6,776 nucleotides of DNA from Erysipelotrichaceae bacterium (GTDB taxonomy: Bacteria; Bacillota_I; Bacilli_A; Erysipelotrichales; Erysipelotrichaceae). Made by a program: the position numbers and the translations under genes. The stretch's first letter is position 1, and every line of letters starts with the position of its first letter. The notes under the pieces are model-generated. The model saw nothing but the letters and a program-made list of their open reading frames with translations. It was not told the DNA's origin and made no database searches. Shown here in pieces: positions 1-5,167 of the stretch. Location of the stretch: the NCBI GenBank assembly GCA_030533035.1, contig JAUNJW010000056.1, positions 1-6,776 of the forward strand. The letters run 5' to 3'.

Positions 1-409
1 GCAGGTTCTGCATGACATAATTGTCGCCATGCGTATCCATTCTCAGATGGCCGCACCGGCCAAGGGCCCATTTGATGCAGAAGGAACCGGCGCCCTTTAC
101 AGTCCCGGCTGAGGCGATGCGGTGGACGACCCCGTAGGTTTCATCCCCCTTCCAGCTGCCTTCGATCTGATTGTAGGCCGGCTCAATCCGCTCGCCATAG
201 TCATAGAAGAAGACCGCCGCGACGGCGCCGTTTTCGACAGCAACATAGCTTTTGCGGGCGGCGATATCCTTTTCGATCAGTTCACGGGGCGGCCAGCCGT
301 ACGCTGACCACTGGCGCGGGTTGTCATGCTCGCGCATGAATTTCCTGGCCCGCTCATAGATCGCCATCACCGCGTCAAGATCGCTGTACTCTGTCGGTCT
401 GATTTCCAT
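1..409 (-). CDS. GNAT-family N-acetyltransferase (C-terminus cut off by window edge)
   Basis: The reverse strand reads open from an ATG at 407-409 to the window edge, giving 136 residues with no stop. The protein begins MEIRPTEYSDLDAVMAIYER, the usual first strand and helix of a GNAT fold. Later come WPPRELIEKDI (39-49), a beta strand AAVFFYDYG (64-72) and VVHRIAS (94-100). The segment VKGAG (104-108) fits the acetyl-CoA pyrophosphate-binding R/Q-x-x-G-x-G/A motif, and GHLRMDTHGDNYVMQNL (120-136) is typical of small-molecule GNATs of Firmicutes. The remaining C-terminal part lies outside the window. A strong AAGGAGG site sits inside the last codons of the upstream nth gene, 6 nt before the ATG, and the nth stop is one base away (TGA-G-ATG), so translation is probably coupled. 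The substrate cannot be told from sequence. Family assignment is by recognition of motifs. Confidence 0.85.
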   Translation of the reverse strand, partial: MEIRPTEYSDLDAVMAIYERARKFMREHDNPRQWSAYGWPPRELIEKDIAARKSYVAVENGAVAAVFFYDYGERIEPAYNQIEGSWKGDETYGVVHRIASAGTVKGAGSFCIKWALGRCGHLRMDTHGDNYVMQNL

Positions 410-410
410 C

Positions 411-1061
411 TCAGCCCTCCTTTGAAGTGAAATTTTTGTTTTTCTCATGGCAGATTTCCGTAAACGGACATCTGTCACATTCAGGATTGCGGCTGTGACA
501 GAGATAGCGGCCGAAGAAGATCATCTGGTGATGGGTTTTGATCCATCTTTCCTTCGGAACTTTCCTTTTGAGCTTGCGCTCGATCGTATTGACGTCATCT
601 TTGCTGTAGGCAAGGCCGAGTCTTCTGGAGACCCGCGAAACATGGGTATCCACCGCCAGGGCGGGAATGCCGAAGCACTCGCTCTGGATGACGTTGGCGC
701 ACTTGCGGCCGACGCCGGGAAGCTTTGTCAGGTCTTCAATGGTTTCCGGGATCTTTCCGTCAAACTGTTCCATGACCCCCTGCGCGAAGCCTTTGATGGA
801 ACGGGCTTTATTGCGGTAAAGGCCGAGCGAGGAAATCGCCTGTTCAAGATCGTTCAGATCCGCGCCGGCAAGTGATTCAAGATCCGGATATTTTTCAAAC
901 AGGGCCGGTGTGACCCGGTTGACCGAGGCGTCGGTTGTCTGGGCGCTGAGAATGACAGCCACCGCCATCTCATAGGGATTGCGGTGGTCAAGCTCACACT
1001 TCGCGTCCGGATACAGGGCGTCAAGATGTTCCAGGATTTCCGCCGGTGACATGTGTTTCAT
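411..1061 (-). CDS. nth: Endonuclease III (DNA glycosylase/AP lyase)
   Basis: This 216-residue protein is a base-excision repair enzyme that removes oxidised pyrimidines and nicks the abasic site by beta-elimination. All family hallmarks are visible. LSAQTTDASVN is at 38-48. The helix-hairpin-helix LPGVGRKCANV is at 114-124 with catalytic Lys120. AVDTHVSRVSRRLG is at 136-149 with catalytic Asp138, the same numbering as the E. coli enzyme (211 aa). The [4Fe-4S] ligands C188-x6-C195-x2-C198-x5-C204 are intact near the C-terminus. The ATG at 1061 overlaps the stop of dnaD by one base (TGATG) and has GGGGAGG about 7 nt upstream, so translational coupling is likely. The dnaD-nth order is the same as in Bacillus. 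The gene appears intact and functional. Confidence 0.98.
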   Translation of the reverse strand: MKHMSPAEILEHLDALYPDAKCELDHRNPYEMAVAVILSAQTTDASVNRVTPALFEKYPDLESLAGADLNDLEQAISSLGLYRNKARSIKGFAQGVMEQFDGKIPETIEDLTKLPGVGRKCANVIQSECFGIPALAVDTHVSRVSRRLGLAYSKDDVNTIERKLKRKVPKERWIKTHHQMIFFGRYLCHSRNPECDRCPFTEICHEKNKNFTSKEG

Positions 1062-1597
1062 CAGGCGTCCTCCCCTTCGATCATCTCGACGGTCTTTCCT
1101 TCCGTTTTCCAGTCGTTCAGGATTTTGTCAATATAATGGATGCTCAGATGCTGGTAGGCGGATGCCTGCCGCAGAGCGTACAGGATCAGTTTCTTGTCGG
1201 TTGTCCGGTTCCAGTCGGAGATCTTTGTCATCTCCATGTTGGAAAGCGGCCGGCCGAACTCTGTCTCAAATGTGTCAAACAGGGATGAATCGAGCACCCT
1301 CTCGCTGCGGGCGGTGTCGGTTTCAAACAGACCGTTCAGCAGGAAGCGCACCTTCTTGGCGCTGACCCGGATTTCCAGGTACTTCCGCGCGCAGAGCGTT
1401 GAGACGGTTTCATCAACCTGTTCCATGGACATGCCGGTTTTCTTATGGAGCACCTCAAGGGTGACCGGAATATTGTGTTCATTGCAAAAATCAATCAGAA
1501 GCACCAGGACGGTCTCGTTGGCGTCGAGTCCGAGAAGCTCCAGGTGATCCATAATCCAGTCTCTATGGTTAACGAAATTCTGCTCATACCACTTCAT
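1061..1597 (-). CDS. dnaD: DnaD-family replication initiation/restart protein
   Basis: This 178-residue protein is a primosomal DNA-remodelling factor. In Firmicutes DnaD acts with DnaA/PriA, DnaB and DnaI to load the replicative helicase. Residues about 1-90 look like the N-terminal winged-helix oligomerisation domain (LLGLDANETVLVLLIDF at 21-37, then a helix-turn-helix-like stretch). Residues 103-165 match the C-terminal DnaD/DnaB_2 domain: LFDTFETEFGRPLSNMEM at 106-123, ILYALRQAS at 138-146, and the diagnostic YxxxIxxxW signature at Y155, I159 and W163. It is shorter than B. subtilis DnaD (about 230 aa), with a short linker and little C-terminal tail. The ATG at 1595-1597 is preceded by GGAGAC at 1604-1609 with 6 nt spacing. 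If the predicted promoter is used, the leader is only about 17 nt. Adjacent nth supports the assignment. Confidence 0.93.
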   Translation of the reverse strand: MKWYEQNFVNHRDWIMDHLELLGLDANETVLVLLIDFCNEHNIPVTLEVLHKKTGMSMEQVDETVSTLCARKYLEIRVSAKKVRFLLNGLFETDTARSERVLDSSLFDTFETEFGRPLSNMEMTKISDWNRTTDKKLILYALRQASAYQHLSIHYIDKILNDWKTEGKTVEMIEGEDA

Positions 1598-1617
1598 AAA
1601 AAAGTCTCCGTGTGAAA

Positions 1618-1647
1618 TTGATTATAAAATGATCTTAATTTTATAAT
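1618..1647 (+). promoter_or_regulatory. Predicted sigma-A promoter for the EamA permease
   Basis: TTGATT (1618-1623) and a perfect TATAAT (1642-1647) are separated by 18 bp on the plus strand. Transcription would start near 1654, giving a leader of about 50 nt to the ATG at 1705. The same hexamers occur in mirror image on the other strand. Predicted from sequence only. Confidence 0.75.
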
Positions 1648-1650
1648 CAA
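1621..1650 (-). promoter_or_regulatory. Predicted sigma-A promoter for dnaD-nth-GNAT
   Basis: On the minus strand TTGATT (1650-1645) and TATAAT (1626-1621) are separated by 18 bp. The predicted start is near 1614, about 17 nt before the dnaD ATG, leaving room for its GGAGAC ribosome binding site. It occupies the same DNA as the plus-strand promoter, so RNA polymerase should be able to bind in only one direction at a time. Confidence 0.75.
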
Positions 1651-1704
1651 TGAAAACTCTCTGTTTCATTGCGCATTTGGACATTTTGGGGTATTTTTGT
1701 CTGG

Positions 1705-2553
1705 ATGGGTTCATATCTGATACTGACATTGTCGATTATTCTCTGGGGATCTTCGGTCGTCGCGACCAGGATCGCCGGTTTTTCGATCAGCCCGGTCATG
1801 CTGGCATTCTTCAGGATCGCGATCGCCGCGGCAGCGATGGCCGTGATCCGGCTGTTTTCAAATAACAGGGAACGGCCGCGGGGAAAGGACATGAAGCTGA
1901 TCATTCTTTCCGGCGTCATCGGCATCACCTTCTATTACATCATTGAGAATATCGGCATCATGATGACCGCCGCCTCCACCGCCTCGATGATTTCAGGCTC
2001 CTATCCGGCAATCACGCTGACCCTGGGATTCCTGTTCTTCCATGAAAAAATCACCGGCAGACGGGTTGCCGGAATCCTGGTCTCCATGGCCGGTATTGCC
2101 CTTCTTTCCGTCTCGTCGGGCGAATCTTCAAAGCTGGCGGGAATCGGTCTTCTATTGCTGGATGGTGTGTTCTGGGCCCTGTACAACTACATGGTGCAGG
2201 CGGTCAGCCCGGCCTGTTCCGCCTTTACGATCAGCTATTACCAGACCCTGGCGGCTGCTGTCTGCTTTATCCCCTTCCTGTTTTTTGAACGGGGAACGCC
2301 GCTGGTTCTGGATCAGACATCCGTTATGTGCATCCTCTATCTCGGGTTATGCTGTTCGACCCTTGCCTATATTCTCTACAACGCCGGCCTGCGCGGGGTT
2401 TCCGCCTTCGCGGCGGCGACGCTGCTGAATCTGATGCCGCTGTCGGGCACTGTTCTTTCCGCCCTGATCCTGCATGAGGAAATCAGCCTGCGGGCGGCCC
2501 TGGGCGGGGTCCTGATCATCCTCGGTGTCATCCTGAGCAACCGCTCCCGTTGA
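1705..2553 (+). CDS. EamA/DMT-superfamily permease (10 TM)
   Basis: This 282-residue membrane protein belongs to the drug/metabolite transporter superfamily. Its members usually export amino acids, metabolites or small toxic compounds. Two EamA repeats are visible. The first spans about 1-135, with ILWGSSVVATR in TM1 (12-22), SPVMLAFFRI (29-38), and TASMISGSYPAITLTLGFLFFHEKI ending at 116. The second spans about 140-280, with a matching NLMPLSGTVLSALILHEEI ending at 260. The HE-x-I signature thus appears once per repeat. Substrate is unknown. The start is uncertain. I chose ATG 1705 because it places TM1 at the usual distance from the N-terminus. A TTG at 1669 would add 12 aromatic-rich residues without a ribosome binding site. 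Neither start has a good Shine-Dalgarno sequence; GGGG at 1688-1691 lies 13 nt from the ATG. Confidence 0.92.
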   Translation: MGSYLILTLSIILWGSSVVATRIAGFSISPVMLAFFRIAIAAAAMAVIRLFSNNRERPRGKDMKLIILSGVIGITFYYIIENIGIMMTAASTASMISGSYPAITLTLGFLFFHEKITGRRVAGILVSMAGIALLSVSSGESSKLAGIGLLLLDGVFWALYNYMVQAVSPACSAFTISYYQTLAAAVCFIPFLFFERGTPLVLDQTSVMCILYLGLCCSTLAYILYNAGLRGVSAFAAATLLNLMPLSGTVLSALILHEEISLRAALGGVLIILGVILSNRSR

Positions 2554-2575
2554 TATTCCTTTTTGAGATATGCTT

Positions 2576-2584
2576 TGGTAGAAT
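2576..2584 (+). promoter_or_regulatory. Possible extended -10 promoter just before the thioredoxin-like gene
   Basis: TGG-TAGAAT (2576-2584) matches an extended -10 element (TGn then a -10 hexamer with one mismatch to TATAAT). There is no good -35 at 16-18 bp. The expected start site, about 7 nt downstream, falls at or next to the A of the ATG at 2592. Such a message would be leaderless or nearly so, which would explain the lack of a ribosome binding site. Weak evidence; read-through from the permease gene is the alternative. Confidence 0.35.
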
Positions 2585-2591
2585 ATTGAAT

Positions 2592-3089
2592 ATGTTTAAA
2601 AAGATCGTATTCGCGCTTCTGGCGCTGATTGTTGTATACAGTTCCGCGGTGGTGACCTTCCGCATCTTCGAACCCAAGACCGACACCAATGTCGTCGAGG
2701 AAAGTGCTTATCTGGATTATGATTCCCTCAGGGAATACATCCTGAGCACCGGCGAGTCCGTCACCCATTATCTGTATTTCTATTCACGCCTCGACAATGA
2801 CTGCGTGTATGTGAAAAACACGGTGCTGGCAACAGTGACCGCGGATACCCAGCTGCAGATTGACAAAATCATCGAAACCGTCGACATCACGTCCCTGGAA
2901 CAGAATATGACAACCGGCAAGCTCGCCGCTGACTGGGGCCTCGGCAACTATCCCGCCTTCGCGGCGGTCACTGTCGCCGATGGCGAACCCTATGTGATCA
3001 ACTCCCTGGTCTACGACGGTGAGATTCCCCTCTCCGCCCAGCAGGTCGAAGAGTGGCTTGAACTCAACGGCCTGGCCGGCTCCAACTGA
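2592..3089 (+). CDS. Membrane-anchored thioredoxin-fold-like protein with degenerate active site
   Basis: This 165-residue protein has an N-terminal membrane anchor (KK at 3-4, hydrophobic 5-23) and an extracytoplasmic domain rich in Asp and Glu. I do not recognise a named family. The layout resembles a thioredoxin fold: a strand and helix start HYLYFYSRLDNDCVYVKNTVL (59-79), a second strand IETVDIT (94-100), a helix, then LGNYPAFAAV (117-126) where Pro121 would be the cis-proline, and a final helix VEEWLELNGL (152-161). In the CxxC position it has D68-N-D-C71, so only one cysteine remains and ordinary dithiol exchange is unlikely. The ATG at 2592 is preferred over a TTG at 2550 because the anchor then starts properly. 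No Shine-Dalgarno is present. The gene lies 38 nt after the permease and ends at a terminator, so co-transcription is plausible. Fold assignment is inference; the gene itself is well supported. Confidence 0.7.
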   Translation: MFKKIVFALLALIVVYSSAVVTFRIFEPKTDTNVVEESAYLDYDSLREYILSTGESVTHYLYFYSRLDNDCVYVKNTVLATVTADTQLQIDKIIETVDITSLEQNMTTGKLAADWGLGNYPAFAAVTVADGEPYVINSLVYDGEIPLSAQQVEEWLELNGLAGSN

Positions 3090-3098
3090 GAAATAACG

Positions 3099-3131
3099 AA
3101 AGCGTCCGGAAAACAGACGCTTTTTTCTTTT
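3099..3131 (+). terminator. Intrinsic terminator of the rightward permease/thioredoxin-like unit
   Basis: AAAGCGTC (3099-3106) pairs with GACGCTTT (3116-3123) around a 9-nt loop. A T-rich run, TTTTTTCTTTT, follows from 3121. It begins 9 nt after the stop of the thioredoxin-like gene and abuts the stop of the convergent permease gene. On the minus strand the hairpin is followed only by TTTCGTTATTT, so termination in that direction would be weaker. Confidence 0.85.
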
Positions 3132-4039
3132 CAGATCAGATTGACAATCATGCCGCAGGCAAAAGAGAAACAGAGAATAAACGCGATGTAGAGCGCGAAC
3201 CGCTTCCAGCCCAGCGCGATTTTCAGTGCGCCGAGGTTGGTGATTTTGGTCGCCGGACCGGTAATCATGAACGCCGCGGCAGAGCCCATGCTCATGCCTT
3301 CAGCCAGCCAGTTCTGCAGAAGCGGAATGGTGCCGCCGCCGCAGGCATAAAGAGGAACGCCGGCTGTCGCCGCCATCAGGACGCCCCATGCCTGACTGCC
3401 GCCGAACAGAGCTGTCACCGCAGTCTCAGGTACATAGCGCTGAAAGAGCGCGGAGAGAAGAACACCCAGGAAGAAATAGCCGCCGGTCGCCCTGAGATTC
3501 CTGAGGAAGTTCAGCGCATAACGGATCAGAAGATCCGGATGCGTATCATGGGATGCCCGTTCTTCGAAGCTGTCAAAGCTGAAGAATTCACGGTCACGGT
3601 AAAAAACAAAGACAAGAATTCCCGCAGCACATCCGCAAAGGAAGCATGTGACCACACGCACGCCGAGGGCATACGGGCCCAGCGCGGCGCTGTAGATGAT
3701 CAGCTGGGGATTCAGCAGAACAGAGGCAGTCATAAACGCTGCCAGCCAGTCCTGCCGCATTCCCTTCCGGCTGAAAGAAGCGGCGACGGGAATTGTCCCG
3801 TACATGCACAGCGGCGAGGCAATCCCCAGAAGACAGGCGGGAATGATTCCCAGCAGACCGATTTTCTGATCCTTCATTCCGGCAAAGAGGCCATGGATTT
3901 TATCTTTCGCGAACACGGAGATAAATGAGCCGATTGCCATTCCCAGAATCCAGTACACAAAGATCTGGCGGAACTGGATCTCAAAGTAGTACCAGAGATA
4001 AACGAATTCCCTGTGAATCACGCTGAAGATCTCAGTCAT
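3131..4039 (-). CDS. DUF318/ArsP-like permease
   Basis: This 302-residue membrane protein belongs to the DUF318 permease family (Pfam ArsP_1), with about eight membrane segments. Characterised relatives (ArsP) export organoarsenicals; most members have no proven substrate. Two related motifs mark the pseudo-repeat: SPLCMYGTIPVAASFSRKG (75-93, Cys78) and GVPLYACGGGTIPLLQ (227-242, Cys233). The conserved GPATKITNLGALK follows at 261-273. The two cysteines in equivalent loops suggest a metal or metalloid thiol substrate, which is inference. The ATG at 4039 overlaps the end of the DUF362 gene by 8 nt (ATGACTGA), giving coupled translation. A TTG at 4096 would add 19 residues that look like a shadow of the upstream gene. 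No clear ribosome binding site is present, consistent with coupling. Confidence 0.93.
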   Translation of the reverse strand: MTEIFSVIHREFVYLWYYFEIQFRQIFVYWILGMAIGSFISVFAKDKIHGLFAGMKDQKIGLLGIIPACLLGIASPLCMYGTIPVAASFSRKGMRQDWLAAFMTASVLLNPQLIIYSAALGPYALGVRVVTCFLCGCAAGILVFVFYRDREFFSFDSFEERASHDTHPDLLIRYALNFLRNLRATGGYFFLGVLLSALFQRYVPETAVTALFGGSQAWGVLMAATAGVPLYACGGGTIPLLQNWLAEGMSMGSAAAFMITGPATKITNLGALKIALGWKRFALYIAFILCFSFACGMIVNLI

Positions 4040-5045
4040 CCGCAGAAACCAGTCTGTATGCGCGGCTGCCGAGGCCGATCTCTTCGCCGTATTCAAGGGT
4101 ATGAATCCCTTTCCGGTTTTCGATGCGGTTCACAAGTGAGGCATTGCCTTCCGCCTGGTACACCAGATCGACACAGGCCTGATCGAGTGCCACCGGATCA
4201 TAAGACGCCAGAATGCCGATATCGTGAATATCCGGTTCCGCCGGATTCCCGTCGCAGTCGCAGTCCACGGAGAGCCGGTTCATGACATTGATGTAGATGA
4301 TATGCTCCCCGCCCACATGATCGCTGAAGCCTTTTACCATTTCAGCCAGCGCCTCGAGCCATTCTTCCTGGCTGTTATGCATGATGCTGCCGCTGGTCCG
4401 TGTGCCGGCGCTGTGAACGTAAACCTTGCCGCTGGCAGAGGAAATGCCGATTCCGACATTCTTGATCGCGCCGCCGAATCCTGCCATCGCATGGCCTTTG
4501 AAATGGGACAGGATGATCCAGTCCGTATAGTTGTCCGCATGGCTGCCGACAATGATTCTGTCCAGCCTTCTGCCGCCGGTGAGGGGCCACTCGGTTTCCC
4601 CTTCTTCATCCATCAGGTCAAAATCCGCAATGGCTGTAAATCCATGGTCTTCCGCCACCTGCCGGTGCATGGCGGAAGCGGAACGGGATCCCCCATACGC
4701 CGTATTGCATTCCACAATTGTGCCGTTCACCTTCTGCACCAGATCCTTGATCAGATCAGGCCTGAGATAATTGGACGCGGGAGGTTCGCCGGTTGAAATC
4801 TTGACGGCCGTTTTCCCGGCAGGTTCCCAGCCCAGTTTTTCATAGATTCTGACCAGGCCGCCCGCTGAGATATCAGATGTAAAGTACACAGCAGGAGCGT
4901 CTGTGTCATCCGTTTCATGGCTCTGGGTGCTGCCGGCGGTTTCTGATCCTGAATCAGAAGCGCTGTCTTTCTTTTGTGTGCAGGCGCCAAGTGTGATCAG
5001 CAGGCCGAAGGCAAGAACCGGAATCAGATATTTCCTGAACTTCAT
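4032..5045 (-). CDS. DUF362-domain lipoprotein, without ferredoxin insert
   Basis: This 337-residue protein starts with a lipoprotein signal peptide: MKFRK, a hydrophobic core (6-18), and lipobox LGAC with Cys22 as the lipidated residue. A Ser/Thr/Asp/Glu-rich linker (27-50) follows, so the protein should sit on the outer face of the membrane. The rest is a DUF362 domain. It contains SHFKGHAMAGFGGAIKN (180-196), HSAGTRTSGSIMHNS (211-225), INVMNRLSVDCDC (252-264) and DIGILASYDPVALDQACVDLVY (275-296). Many DUF362 proteins carry a two-cluster ferredoxin segment between these blocks. Here that segment is absent, leaving only C262 and C264 plus C291 and C113. The function of DUF362 is unknown; redox or metal binding is often suspected. 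The ATG at 5045 follows GGGAGGG with 6 nt spacing. The gene overlaps the permease by 8 nt and has its own promoter. Confidence 0.93.
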   Translation of the reverse strand: MKFRKYLIPVLAFGLLITLGACTQKKDSASDSGSETAGSTQSHETDDTDAPAVYFTSDISAGGLVRIYEKLGWEPAGKTAVKISTGEPPASNYLRPDLIKDLVQKVNGTIVECNTAYGGSRSASAMHRQVAEDHGFTAIADFDLMDEEGETEWPLTGGRRLDRIIVGSHADNYTDWIILSHFKGHAMAGFGGAIKNVGIGISSASGKVYVHSAGTRTSGSIMHNSQEEWLEALAEMVKGFSDHVGGEHIIYINVMNRLSVDCDCDGNPAEPDIHDIGILASYDPVALDQACVDLVYQAEGNASLVNRIENRKGIHTLEYGEEIGLGSRAYRLVSADD

Positions 5046-5080
5046 TGTCAACCCTCCCTCTTTTCTTTCTGAATAATGCA

Positions 5081-5107
5081 ATTATACCCTTTTGACAGAA
5101 TTGTCAC
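5081..5107 (-). promoter_or_regulatory. Predicted promoter of the DUF362-permease unit
   Basis: On the minus strand a perfect TATAAT lies at 5086-5081 and GTGACA (one mismatch to TTGACA) at 5107-5102. The spacer is short, 15 bp. Transcription would start near 5074, giving a leader of about 28 nt that contains the GGGAGGG ribosome binding site. The short spacer suggests weak or activator/repressor-controlled use. Confidence 0.6.
5093..5106. promoter_or_regulatory. Candidate operator: inverted repeat TGACA-N4-TGTCA at the -35 region
   Basis: TGACA (5093-5097), GAAT, TGTCA (5102-5106) form a perfect 5-4-5 palindrome overlapping the -35 hexamer and upstream spacer of the DUF362 promoter. Its position suits a repressor site that would occlude RNA polymerase. 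No regulator gene lies in the window, and a 5-bp arm can arise by chance. Confidence 0.4.
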
Positions 5108-5138
5108 GCGGATGAGCAGATTCTTTTTTCAGCGAATC

Positions 5139-5162
5139 AAAAAAGCCGGATTTCTCCGGCTT
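5139..5162 (-). terminator. Intrinsic terminator of the cinA-aldo/keto reductase unit
   Basis: On the minus strand AAGCCGGA pairs with TCCGGCTT around a GAAA tetraloop, followed by a T run that ends in TTTTTT. It begins 5 nt after the TAA of the aldo/keto reductase gene. This is a strong, textbook-shaped terminator that separates this unit from the downstream DUF362 promoter. Confidence 0.93.
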
Positions 5163-5167
5163 CCCGG

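Larger units (their letters stand above)
1617..1651. repeat. Perfect 14-bp inverted repeat with 7-nt centre in the divergent dnaD/permease spacer
   Basis: ATTGATTATAAAAT (1617-1630), centre GATCTTA (1631-1637), then ATTTTATAATCAAT (1638-1651). The arms are exact reverse complements and pairing stops on both sides (1616/1652 do not match). It is far more AT-rich than the flanking genes. Because each arm carries half of two promoters, it probably acts as DNA (promoter, possibly operator) rather than as an RNA hairpin: the predicted start sites lie outside it, so neither transcript would contain it. Confidence 0.9.

Noticed and set aside
1617..1651. The long inverted repeat as a transcription terminator
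   Set aside because: It lies between divergent gene starts rather than after a gene end, is nearly all A/T, and contains perfect -10 hexamers on both strands, so a promoter/operator role fits better.
1650..1865. Open frame of 71 codons starting at an ATG on the palindrome edge, plus strand
   Set aside because: It overlaps the EamA permease in another frame, its ATG lies upstream of the predicted transcription start, it has no ribosome binding site, and its product looks like no known protein.
2550..2591. Upstream TTG start for the thioredoxin-like protein
   Set aside because: It overlaps the permease stop codon and puts 14 unrelated residues before a proper MFKK membrane anchor.
4040..4096. 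N-terminal extension of the DUF318 permease from a TTG start
   Set aside because: The 19 extra residues are read from within the DUF362 coding end, there is no ribosome binding site, and the ATG at 4039 gives the normal permease start with a coupled overlap.
4224..4796. Long plus-strand open frame of 190 codons
   Set aside because: It is antisense to the DUF362 gene, which has clear family motifs, a lipobox and a ribosome binding site. The antisense frame has none of these.
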